A stretch of 64,000 nt of DNA from Phocoena phocoena (lineage: Eukaryota; Chordata; Mammalia; Artiodactyla; Phocoenidae), in assembly GCF_963924675.1 (NCBI RefSeq), contig NC_089220.1, forward strand, positions 61,948,639-62,012,638, read 5' to 3'. Shown in pieces: positions 41,470 through 53,349 of the stretch. Numbering within the stretch: position 1 is the stretch's first letter; every line of letters begins with the position of its first letter. The notes beneath the pieces are model-generated. The model was not told the DNA's origin and searched no databases. It worked only from the letters and a program-made list of their open reading frames with translations. The position numbers and the translations under genes are program-made.

Positions 41470-44400
41470 AAGGTCAATGCTTTCTCTATTATGGCTTTAT
41501 CTTAAAAGCGGGTCAATTTAAGATAAGGGGGGGAAAATCCAGGATCTGTGTGAACCATGCTGATAAAGACTGACCCCTTTCCTGAACTAAAAGCAAGCCA
41601 GGCAGACATTCATTTTCTTTAAACAAGAGAGCTGTGAAAAGCTGCCTTGACTTCTGATCTAACGTCCCCAGTCTCTCTAGACATCGCTTTCCCTCCCCCC
41701 CCCCCAATTATTGGTGTGTGTGTGGAGTGGGGAGCCAGGTGATCGAGGATATTGTTTGCGGAGAACTAGAAAGCCGGTTGGGAAATGTGAATCTAAGGTG
41801 ATGTGGCTCTTAGGCATGGTTTGCTGGCTTGTTTGTTTCAAATGCTGCTGTCTTTTAGAATGGATGGAAAGCAACAGACTTGAGTATTGGGAGGGGTGAG
41901 CCTGAATGTGTTCCTTGATCGGTTCCCTATTAGGAGATGCTGGGTACCACCTTCCTCTGGCCCTCCCTGCCTTCCTGACTGGTGTGCTTGTGGTTGTGCA
42001 ATTGTGTTCTGTGGCTTCAGGCCACCCTCCTGGGGCCCAATTTGGGCTTATGCCTCAACTTGGAGCACAGAAAGTTTCCTGGTGCCTCTTTGGCCAGTAA
42101 CTTCAGGAAGAAGCATCCTATCCCCCAATCACCCTCTGCGGCAAGCTTGTCCATCCAAGTGGCCGAAGGAATTGGGTGTTGTTGGGAGTAGAGGAAAGAA
42201 TTTTTTATTGAAGGGGAGAGCCAAGGTCTGAATGTCACCTGCCCTCCATGTAGTTGTATTTCTAAACTTTCCTTGATGGTTCTCAAAGAAACGGAGGAGG
42301 AAGAGGCTCAGCATCTCGAGAGCACAGCTTCTGCCTCATCTGAAGCCACAGCTGAAGTGGCTGGCTGTACTTCTCTCTGATAGTGACCTAATGCCCTACT
42401 TGGAGGGCATCTAGGCACAGCCCCAGGATCCTCATTTGATAATGTTTCCCATTTTGTCTCTGCTTCCTAAACACGTATGGTGTTTGTTATTAGTTGAGTT
42501 GTAACAAAGTTTTGGAAAGGGTGAGATTTAAATTGACTTTCCCGTTTTATTTCTTTTTTAGTTATTTGCAGGACACTGCAGTGTAAATTAGTCACCGTTA
42601 ATGTTCTGCTTGAAATGAAAACCAACATAAAAAAAATCACAGGCAATAACAGGCTTTGTTATAGAGGGCTCTTTTTTCCAATACAATATTCACATCTGAT
42701 TCTGCCCACTCTGTATGTAGGTGTAAGAGGTTGCATACAGACACCTGTCTGTGTGTGTATTATAGAAATATATACACATATGTATCTAATATATCTATTT
42801 CATTAAGATATTCAAAAAGAAAAAATTAATATAGGATTCTCTTAGTAGGGGATCTTACAGAACCTGTTAGATGCAAGAAAGTTGAATGCATTTACTACCT
42901 CAAGTAAGCTGTCACATGAAACTGAGTTTTCCTTAAGAAAATCAAGTAAACGAAAACCTTTAGTTTTTCCCACTTTAAATTGGAATATTAATTTATTTTC
43001 ATATGAAACTCTAGAGAACTAATTATGTTTGGGGAAAATATTAAAATTTGTCCTTAAAGAAAATGAACTTGTTGCCTGAGACACACAGCTGTACATGAGA
43101 CTTCTTGAAGCAATCTACAACAAAAACTGTGGTCATGTGCTGCACCTACATTACCCACTAGTAGAACTCCTTAGTATGAACACCGTTTCCAGCTAACAAA
43201 AACAAACGGAAGTGTTGCTGCCCCTTGTTTGTAGCAAGTGTCCCCCCTATTGTGGCCTTCACAGAGTAGTGGAAATAAAAGGGCAGGTCTGAGTGTAGTT
43301 TGACAAGAAGAAAAAGACAAACTTTCCCTCTTCCTTCCCCCCATTTTGTACATTTCCCGGAATCCTGTCTTTGATTGCTACATGAAATTGTCAGTAACAC
43401 CAGGCTGTTGGTGGAGTGTTAAACATTGCATTTCTAGGGTTTCTGGTGATTGTTGACAATGTCATTTCTACAAAAGATGTCGGGGCCTGAAAAGTGTACT
43501 TGGATACCCTTTTCCAGTTGCTATGTCCTGGAGCAATTCTGTGGAAAATCACCCAGAACGGCCTGGCCTCCACCTTACCTAGCATTCTCCCTCCCAATGT
43601 TGCTCTGTGAAGGTGTCCAAAGCTCTAGGAAAACAAGGGTTTATTTGGTCTGAGTGTGACCGATTTACCTGATCTCTCAGGCACACACAAGGCTGAGTGC
43701 GGGCCTCGCAGATGTAAACCTGGGAATTACCTTAATGACGCGAAGACGACTAAGAGCTGGCTCCTCTAACCTAGGAGACCAGGTCAACGGTTTAACAAAT
43801 CTGGCTATGTATATAGAGGGAACACCGCAAGTTAGGGTCCCTTCAGGTGCCCGCAGAGCACCAGGTTTCTAAACAGACTTTTTCAGACAGGCTTTTTCGG
43901 AGGAGACTCTGAAGCCTAGAGGATTAAACCTCTCTCTCCCCTCCTGGCCACTCAATGGTGCCTTGAGGTCTGCAAGGCACTGTTTTCTGGGTGGAGTCTA
44001 AGGTCTAAGGGGGTCGGTGGTTCTGGCCAGTGATGGCGTCTTCCTTCCCTTGTGAGTGTGCTTCAGATAGAATTGCAACTCTTGCACCACGGGTGTGCAC
44101 GGAGCACACATCCCTGCCTCTGGCCAGGGCAAACAGAAGTTGTAGCCAGTTCATTACTACTCGCCAACCTGCAATAGTCACCGAAATATTGGTTACTGCT
44201 CCCTGGCAGGACTGCTGAGGCTGGCGCCAGTGTTGTAAATTTTGGAAGTGCTGCAGTGTATCATACCTACAACTCACGCAGTTGGTAAAACTCAGATAGC
44301 TGTCTGCATGTCACTTTGGCTTCATGTTGAAATCAAATGGGAGAGCCGTTGGAAATATTTAACAGAAGCCAACTTACCCACAGCCATAGTCTAGCACAGG

Positions 44401-45470
44401 ATGGGGGGTAAAGAGAAAATCTTTGACAAAGATGGTGCCATACAAGGACCATCACGCATCCGTAAGAGTTGACATTAACCTTCCGGTGTGAACTGTTTTC
44501 TCACAACTACAATGCCACGCCAACCCAAAATGAGTTGTTGAAAATTCTCGACATGGCTAAATACTTAGATTCTGTTGGTTGGGTGTCTGTGGAAGCTGGG
44601 GGTTTGTGTGTTTGTGGTTCCGTTCACTGGTAAGACAAGAGAGGAAAAGAGAGGAGAGTGGAAAAGAGGAGAGGGGAGGGGAGAGGAACAACTGTGCCCA
44701 GTGGAAGTGTGTGAGGTTCTGTTGTTGTTTGTGACAGCTGAGTCTCCCCGGTTAGAGCTAGCTGGTCTTTAGGTCGAAGCGTTGGGGCCGGGTGAATGAG
44801 TGAGTGTATGGTGTCTGGTGTTTAGGGGTGATGCTAGTAAGGAGGGCTGGGGGGGGCAGAATGGGAGGAAGTGTGTGTACCATGTCTTTTCGTTGGGCCA
44901 GTAACACAGTGGCAACGTAATTATCCAGCTTAAACATGCTCAAATGGCAAAAAGTTGCAAAATAGATGACCTCCCTGAGAAGAGAGGGAGCTGGTTACAG
45001 AGGTCTGCAGCCATCATCCTTTTTTCAATACATTTTAAACAAGAGGATCTAGCAAGTGATTCCGATTCAATACACATAATCAGTTTGCAAGTCTTATTTC
45101 CATTTGAAAACAGGGCCATTTGCAATCATAAGAGCTGGACACGCTGAAAGATCCAGAGCGCTTTCCGAGCAGATGATGGGTGACAGAGTCGGCAGGCAAG
45201 CACTAAATATTTTCTTCTAGCCTCAGACCTTATGCATCAGCCTTCAGTCCTGATGTATTTTAAATCGAATATTCCCGTTGAATATATAACTTAATTGCTT
45301 AGAAAATCGAGACTCAATGATTGGAGGGGGAAAAAGCCGGCAAGAAAGGTGAGAGAAACCGTGTTAGTTCTTTTCCCAGGTGCTGGTTAACAGTTATTTA
45401 GTGAAGAGTACACGGATAAAAGATTTGATGAAAAATTCAAGCTTGTTTTTAAAGTTAGGGCTGCCAGAAG
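41470..45470. other. Non-coding, repeat-poor sequence
   Basis: About 4 kb with no recognised gene and no CHR or L1. A polypurine tract lies at about 44636-44690. The part at 45010-45330 looks like a conserved element (see findings). Confidence 0.5.
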
Positions 45471-45484
45471 AGGTTGTTTGGGGC

Positions 45485-46010
45485 TAAAATTCGAGGGTTA
45501 GAGCCGCGAAGCCCTGCGCGGGTGCGGCGGGGGCCAGCGGGGCGTCTGCGGGGCGGGGGCGGTGAGCTGCCACCGAAGCCCGGGGGCTGCTCTGCGGCCT
45601 CCAGCCTCACCGCCAGAGGCCTGAGACCCTCTCCCGGCCTCGCGGTTTCGTATTGGCTGCCAGGAGTCTCAGCTAGAAGTGTGGGCACTTAAAATCTTGA
45701 TCTATTTTAAGGTCTCTCGTAGAAAGTTTTGGTTTCCAGGATCAAGAGAAGCAACTGTCCGCGACCTCCCCATTCCCGCCGGCGGCCTCAGCTCTCCCCA
45801 CCCCCTCGGCCTCCCCACCAACCCGGGTCCGAGGCCTCCCCCCGCCCACCTGCGGCCTCCCCACCCCCCAGCGCCCAGCCCGAGGCCTCAGTTTCTCTCC
45901 CACCCAGCCTCGTCCCCCACCACCCCCAAACCAGCGGTGACTCTCCACCCGGTTCCTAGCTGGGGAGAGGAGCAACCTCCGCTCCGCGCTGCCTGCCCAC
46001 CTGGCCCCCA
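45485..46010. promoter_or_regulatory. CpG island with C-rich minisatellite-like stretch
   Basis: CpG-dense at 45500-45680. It is followed at about 45775-45910 by imperfect repeats of a GGCCTCCCCACC-like unit, which makes the minus strand G-rich. Confidence 0.6.
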
Positions 46011-46069
46011 GCCGCTTCTGGAAATCCTCCCCAAGAAGTCTGGTGTGTGGCTGAGTAGAAATTTCCCTG

Positions 46070-48090
46070 AATTTTGACCCAGATTATATAGTGAATATAT
46101 TAGTTCACCGGGTCACGACGATGATCCAAACCCTAATCTGAAGGGATTTTTTAAACGATCTTAAAACACCACCTTTTCTTTGAACAAATAAAATCAAACA
46201 AAGCCAGCGAACTGCCGCTGTTTTCCCTGATGAGTGTTCCTAAGGAAAAGAGAGATTCCGTCTCTGCCCAGATACCAACATCTAACGAACTTTCTAGTAG
46301 GCTGAAACTCAATCTAATAATAGCATGTGCGTAATGTCGATTCAATTTTTATTTCGAAAGGAGAAAATTTATGAACTTCCTCAAGTTGGGGTGCCTCTTA
46401 GGCAGGTGTTGTGGTTTCAGACGTCCTTGCAAAGCATTTTCACCTCTGGGAAGATCTCAGGAGAACCAATAGACGGAGCAGGGGCAGGTGGGGAGATTCT
46501 GCACAGGTCCTGCTGGCTTACTCAGTTTTCTGCAAAACTCATCCTAAAAGCCCTGGTGTTCTTTTTAACAGATGTCAAATTACAGGGATCACAAAGATCT
46601 AAAGACATCCTTCACACATACACACACCAGCTGTAACCTCTCTAGTTTGTTTGTTTTCCTCTCTAGGACCCATTTTGTGGATAAGCTAGAGTGGTCCTGA
46701 GGCACAGGTCCACCCTCAGCCAAGGGGTGGGAGCAGGTCAGGCCTCCTACAACGGGGAGCCTCCACACTCCCTATTTCTGCAAAGCGGGAGGACAGAACT
46801 CCAACAACTGACAGGCGGTGAGGGTGAGGCTGGACCAGTAGGACCCAATCTGCTAGGGTGTAGGGGAGCTAGCTCGTCCACCTGAGGGCAGGGCCCCAGG
46901 CTAGGCTCGTCTGGGTGGTCAGAGGGGGTGCACAGGAATGTGTCCCGCAAAGAATCAGAGAGCCAGAGCAGGCTCCCGGGGAAGGAAGTTTCAGCCACCT
47001 AACAGCCCCATAGTGATATGGTGACTACATAACCATTTCTAGGAGTGCCGGTTGAATTGTGTTGATTCCTTCCCACCCTCGTGGACTTCCCTGGGGACCA
47101 AGCATACACAGGCTTAGGATTGCTGGCCCGCCTTCAGCAGCAGTCCTAGTCTGGGGGAAGAAACTTCAACCTGCCTTACTCAGGAAGTTCTGTCCCTGAC
47201 TCCCAAGGCTGAGGTGGGAGACCCTCATTAGGACCCAAAGATCACCGCAGAAGCATCACATTCTTGTATTTATAGCCCAAAGTGGCTTCACTATCTCCTT
47301 TTCATTTGTTTCCTCATCCTCCTCGTTTTCTATTTTTTCATTTCAATGCCTACATTTTACTTGCTTCCTTGTCCAATTCCAGCCTCATAGCTGCAGTATT
47401 ACTTTGTAGGCAATTCGGTATCATTTTCCTAATGTCAGAACTAAAAAGAAAAGCAGATAAAGTGGATGCGCTAAGCCATAGAGAATGAAAGCCAGCAAGG
47501 CCCATATGCGAGGCCAGTTGGGGGGTAAGAAGACCAGAGAACCGCCAAGGTCAGCCTATCAGAGGACTAGTGAGAAAAATGAGGAAAGCAAAGAGAGGCA
47601 GCAGCACAGAGAAATTCAATTAATGTCAGTAGATGGGAAGGAAGGAATACAGCCCCGACCTAAGGCGTACGCCTGGCCTGGGCAGGCAGAGAACGGGCTG
47701 AAGAGGAAACATGTCTGTGTGTGCTGGTCCGTCTTTGAGCTGAGGGGCGAATCTAGCCACCCCTTCCTTCCCTCCTGCCAGACCTTAAGAAAAGGGACTT
47801 TATGCTAGAGCCAATTAAAGGGCTATGGAGCTGAGGGACCAGGGACTGGAGTTCGCCTCCCGAGTTCCAGCCTGGTCAGCTCCGGGCTCTTTACCCCGGG
47901 GAGGAGCGAATTCCTGGGAACCTGATGGCGGCGGGGGGGTGGGGGGGAGGACGGTGGTAGAGGGCGGAACCACCCGGTGAGGAAATAGTGGCTTCTGGAA
48001 ACTTCCGTGGAAACATACAAAAACCCGTTCCTTCACACAAGTGCCCCAACCCTCCTCTCTGCAGTTGGAGAAGGGACTTTAGAAAAATTG
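46070..48090. other. Non-coding, repeat-poor sequence
   Basis: No gene or repeat assigned. A G-run cluster at about 47927-47950 is a second potential G-quadruplex. Confidence 0.45.
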
Positions 48091-48094
48091 GTCG

Positions 48095-49030
48095 TTGCCG
48101 ACCCTGACTGTTGGACAGCGCCCCCTTTCGTCCCTGTCGGCGCGGCCTCGAAGGAGGCGCCACGTGGAGGGAGTCCCAGCCGCCTGGGAAAAAGGCAGGG
48201 CGATTCCGCTGCGACTCGGAGCCGAGCCCGCCCCGCAGCCCTCACCTTCGGGTCCTGAGCCGCTTCCTCTGGTGGAAGGCGGGTCCCCAGGGGGCGACCG
48301 GTTCCCCGCGACCCTGGAGGACGCGCTGCGGACAGAGCCGCGTCGGTGCTGGAGATCCCTTCGCAGAGCCGGGCGCGCTCCCCACGCCCTCCCCGGGCCC
48401 GCCCGGCTCTGCGGGGCACCCGCAGCCTCTGAGCCGCGGCCCGGGAGGAGGCCAGGGCTTGCCCCGCCGCCGGGGTCTCGGCCCCTGGGAGGAGGGGGAG
48501 GAAATCCCCACCCCCCAACTTTCAACGACCGACCAGTCATCCCCTCCTACCCTCGCCCAGCCTGCTTGCAGCCTTCTCCCAGGGGTCTGAATCCTCGGGG
48601 CCCTTCCTTTTTGAAGGGTCTCGCGCACACTGTGATGTATTTTAGCTGCAACATATTAACCCTTTTAATACCCTAGCATGACACGGTTAGTGAGGACCTC
48701 ATGTGGTTGGTGACCGCGGAAGGGCACATTTGAGACTCTTCCCAGCCATTGAGGCATAGGCTCCCCTCCCCACCCGTGAGGCCGAGGAGAGGGACCCAGG
48801 CCGAGCGGCGGCCCGTCGGGGCGGAGGGCGGCCGCCCAGCCTTCCCGCCGTCGGCACCCACCGCTCGGCCCCAGCGGCCAGAGGCGTCCCGCATCTCGGT
48901 CCCCTCGGCGACTCCGCCGTCGGGGCTTTTTCCGGAAAGGATGAGGCACCGCAGAGCAAAGGCAGGCAAGCCGGCTCCAGACTCACAGGTCCTCCTTCCT
49001 GGACCCGCGCGCTCGGCCTCCCTCCCCCGT
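48095..49030. promoter_or_regulatory. CpG island
   Basis: Dense CG over almost 1 kb, with shadow frames up to 193 codons in several frames and no recognisable protein. Possible TSS of a non-coding transcript or a Polycomb-type island. Confidence 0.6.
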
Positions 49031-49780
49031 TAATGTTCTTCATTAATTTCGGAGGCAAAGATGTCCAAGTTTGGGGGGAATTCGTTTCATCTCTCCTAAA
49101 TTCAGAAACGGAGTCTTCAAAAGTCTTAATGTACGTGTTTAGTTTTTTTCTAGCATTCAAATGAATGCGAAGCCACGGATCGAATCCCGTCACTCATTTG
49201 GGGTTAGCTTCTCCCGATATTTCACACGGAAAACAAAACTGGGTCCCTCTTATTTGTACTTGTCCTTAACCTTTGCAGCAACTGCTGTAGATGCGGCTCT
49301 ATCCATTCTCTAATAGATTTTTACCAGGGGCTGGTGACAGAGAACTGATTTCTTTTCTATTAGGGTTTAGCACATCTTTGTTGAAGGCCTGTAGAATGAC
49401 CAGGGATTAGATTTGCATCTCTTAGACGCCCTGTGTGGTCTTTGTGCGAAGCTTGTAACTGTTAAAAATGACTTGTTAGGAAGCGTGTGGGCTCTCATCG
49501 CTCTCCTTTTGACAGAATGATTGTGAAATTCAGATTGGCCCTGTAGGATTTAGCCCGCAGATTCCACCTGAACTCGAAGCAATTAGACCCTAATCTCACT
49601 GCAATCATATTTGAGTTAGGATTTGTTGCACATTGTTTACTTCAGTTAAAAGTAGTGGAATATATATATATATATATTTTTTCTCTAGCTTTTAAAGTGA
49701 AATCTCCAGGCGTAAAAACCTCAGGACTTCTTAGAAACGGTTTTGGTGGAGATGGGGATTTCTTTTCGGTACGGTTTCCT
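49030..49780. other. Candidate conserved non-coding element
   Basis: Balanced-composition, repeat-free sequence between two CpG islands, with homeodomain-type cores (GTTAATG, TTCATTAATTTC, AAGCAATTAGACC). A short (TA)n lies at 49661-49677. Conservation is inferred from texture only. Confidence 0.35.
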
Positions 49781-50425
49781 CCCAGTCTTCCCGCCCGCCC
49801 CTCCCCCATTTAAATAACTCTTCTTTCTTCCCTTGTGGCCACGCTAATGCCCGGAGTATCTTCTCAGGGGCTGAATTCAGGTCTCCTGGGAAGAACCGCT
49901 TGGAGATGACTCCCTGCTTCCAGGGGCGCCCAAACTCCGGCGTCCCCAAGTCCCGGACTGGGCTCCGCCGTCCCGCTGGAGCGCGGAGCTGGCCCACCCT
50001 CGCTGGCTGGCGGGCTAGTCCCCGAGTGAGCTCCGTGCAGCGGGCGCTGGTCGGGTCGGGGGTCCGGCTTCGCGCGGCTGAGCAGACGCTTCTAAGGCGC
50101 CCGGCGCCCGCTCGGCCGCACGGCGACTGCGAGGCGGCGCGCGTACTGCGACCGCCGCCTGGGTCCGGAGCTGCCCCCGGGACCCACTGCGGCCCCTTGG
50201 CGCCAGGACGTGGGGGGAGGGAGGGTGGTCTCCTCCGCGCCTCTACCGGCCCGGCGGGCGTGGGGCCTCGCGGCCTGGCTGCGGCCAACGTCTAGGCCCG
50301 AAGCGCCCGGGGCGGCCTCCAGCCTCTCCTCGCCGGGCCCCGGCCCAGAGCGCGGGGCTCCGGGCGTCCCCCTGCCGGGCCGTCAGGCTCTCAGCGATTC
50401 TCAGGGCATTTCACCCCGCCGCGGT
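49780..50425. promoter_or_regulatory. CpG island
   Basis: Very CpG-dense, particularly 49920-50360. Open frames of 131 and 185 codons on opposite strands reflect composition. No gene recognised. Confidence 0.6.
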
Positions 50426-50429
50426 TCCC

Positions 50430-53265
50430 AAAGGGTCACCTGCTGTTACTGACTGTCAAATCAGGTCACCTTCGTGGCATTTCTTGATCTGTGGTGACTT
50501 TATCGCCTTCGTTTATTTATCCAATGCGACTTTGTCACTTTGTTTCCTCAGAACATCTCATTTGGGAGACACATGACAATGACTCCGGGTTATCGGGATT
50601 TTTCTACTTTGATTCACAACCACTTATTTGCTCCCAGTGAGTCTGATTCGGTTCCCTGACTGCTTCACCTTTCTTAGCACTATCGAGCGAGCCAACGATG
50701 TAAACAAAAATTTTCTAGCATGGAGGACCTCAATGCCATATATTTGCGGGGGGAAGAGGGAGATACCACTTTTGAAACTTCCCAATAAACTTTTTAATAG
50801 CAAGTGCTCTCGTTGTCACTTGTCTCAGAAAAAAAAAAAATTAAAATGTTCTTTGTACTTGATTCCACAGCAAGGAAGGAAAGCCAGCCTACAACCTAAT
50901 TCTGCCTTTGTAACTAAAACATTTTAAATGAAGAGAAAGTACTTTGCTGACACTACTTATATAAATGTGAGCAGTGCTAGCTGCTTTAAGCAAGTGGCGT
51001 TCTCTTCCAGTATTTTCTGCGGTGGAGTCTATTTTAAAGAGGCTCATCTCTTTGGATAATTCTTATAGCTAATGATTCTTAACTTTATTAAGAATTCTTA
51101 AGGGTTCAAAGGAATAAAGGAGATTCTGTCTTGGATGGGGGGAGGTGGGAATGTGGTCTTGGGGGTGGGGAGGAAGGGGGGGCAACACTGTGATAATCTC
51201 TTTGAGATCTACCAGAAGTCTTGATCTATTGATTGAGGATCGCGGCTCTAAATGAGTCCCGTATGCAGTTTAGTGCAGTTTTTCATTTGTGAATAGGGAC
51301 TGTATCAAAATCCTAGTGCAACCATGACAATTGGGTAATCACACACAAGGCATCTTTGCTAATGGAGAGATTCTGTAAATATGTTTCTAGTGAATACACA
51401 GATAACAGTCACAGTGGAAGGGTCAGGTGCCACAAATCAGAGATTACTCTGCCAAGGGTTGCCCGCCATCTGAGGCTTAGGAAGGACGTTAACTGCCTTT
51501 GCACTCTCAGAATACTCTCCTCAGTTTGTGATTTCACTTACTTGACCCTACTTCTGTTATTAAAAAGCTGGCAGGCGCAATCAAGGGCAAGCAGGTTGGC
51601 TACCTACCCTTCTGGCAGCTCTCCAATATTCCCATTTAGCTGCCAGGAGACAAGGAGAGGGGTGAATCAGTCCTGTAAGCCTGCAGTAGCTAGAAGGTAT
51701 CAGGAAAACTTTAGTGGCAGCAGGCGGATCCACCTATCAGCCCCGTTTCTAAATTCTTCACTTCATATATGTAATAAATTACTCTGGGGAATTCACTCAT
51801 AGGAAGGTCAGGGAGGGGAATGATAAGAAGTGACTTAGGTAGGGGAACTCTCAAGCAGTTTCTTTGGATAGTAAGTTGTAAGTGCATTACTTGACAGCTC
51901 CAGTTTTGAAAACTGCCACAAACAGAAATACGATTTTCATTGCTAACAGGGAGCAACAATCAGGAAAAATGTCCCTTATCAGATAGGAGTAGGGAAAAAT
52001 TAAGGGCTTTTAATGAAATTTGGAGGATTATCACTTCCTGTCCATAGAACAAACCTCTGGCCTTTCACATTTGCTTTAATAGAGAAATTGGTGCTAATTT
52101 GTTAAGATTTAGGTACTCAGCTTTCAGGGAAATGTGGATTTGAAATATATAAAAATAATTTTTTCCTATCTTAAACTGAAACAAGCAGGTATTTGGCATA
52201 CAAGAGCATTGCAAAAGCAAAATACATCTCTCGCTAGTATTAGCATTCTTTCCTTGGAGATGTAAAATCTAGGAGTATACAACATGAAAGAATCATAAGC
52301 GTGAAACAAGACTTTCTAAGTTCCCTTTGTCGGCAGGATAGGCCCTTTTCTCATACTCTTACATTGGAAGTGGCTCTGGGATCTAGAATGAACTATCATG
52401 ACTGACGATAAAGCCATCACTTTTGCCAGTGGGTACCATGAGAAGTAAACTGACTTCATGAATGAAGTCTTCTCCAGGGAATTTGTTTGTGTGAGAGGAC
52501 TTACAGCACTTTTTGAACAGGAAAGAAAAGTACAATTCACTGAAGTATGAGTGTTCAGGATGGCTAGAAAAGTGTATTTTTGGAAGAATATTATATTTCT
52601 AATATGTCAGGTGGTCTCTAGACGTAAGATATTTAAAAAACTAATTTTTTTCAAAATTAGACTATCATTACATTAGCGTATTCTTAAAGAATGGAGATAG
52701 ACATTACTCATCTACATTACCAAAGGGGAAAAATATTTAAAAACCAGATGACAGACCAGCCTTATAATTTAAACAATACTGAATGGTGAACAATCTTCCA
52801 AGTTCATTTAAGCAGGAATAGGGAGAGAATCTCTATAAAAGTGAATAAAAAAGATCTTATTGTACCGATATGCCTAATCCCCCATTTTATTAGCTTATAA
52901 TGCAAATCATTACTTGCTCTCGCTCCTAAGAGCCATTTTAATGTAATGGATTCATTTCAGACCCTCAAGAAAACCAAAGACTATGTCTTTTTATAAGTTT
53001 CTGAGGAACTTTCAACTGGTCCCACCCAAGTTGAAGACGTAGGTATATTTTTTTCTTGCTTTTTAAGTTAAAAGTTGGAATTTATGCTGCTGAACATTTT
53101 CCATCTTGACTAACACTTGCTGCCAGAGGAGTTTTTCTCTCAAGAAAACAGATATCAAGTGGACAAAAGGAGATTTCAAGCCTCTGTGATTTGATAGTAG
53201 TCACATTTCACATTCTTAAGTTTAGAGCTGTAAACAACCATATTGGTTTTCTTCCTTTTGTATAC
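50430..53265. other. Repeat-free non-coding sequence with candidate enhancers
   Basis: No gene assigned. Enhancer-like stretches at about 50440-50720, 51040-51290 and 52855-52975 are described in the findings. Confidence 0.4.
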
Positions 53266-53269
53266 CTGC

Positions 53270-53342
53270 TGTTAGTCAATACCTGTGTACTGACTGGCAC
53301 ATAATAGTTGTTTAGTAAGTTTGCTGAATGAATAAATTTATG
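53270..53342 (+). repeat. L2 LINE 3' end fragment
   Basis: ACTGACTGGCACATAATAGT followed by TTTGCTGAATGAATAAATTT. Confidence 0.65.
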
Positions 53343-53349
53343 AAACTCA

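Noticed and set aside
48095..48676. Long open frames on both strands in the 48-kb CpG island
   Set aside because: Several overlapping frames of similar length and no recognised domain indicate composition, not coding.
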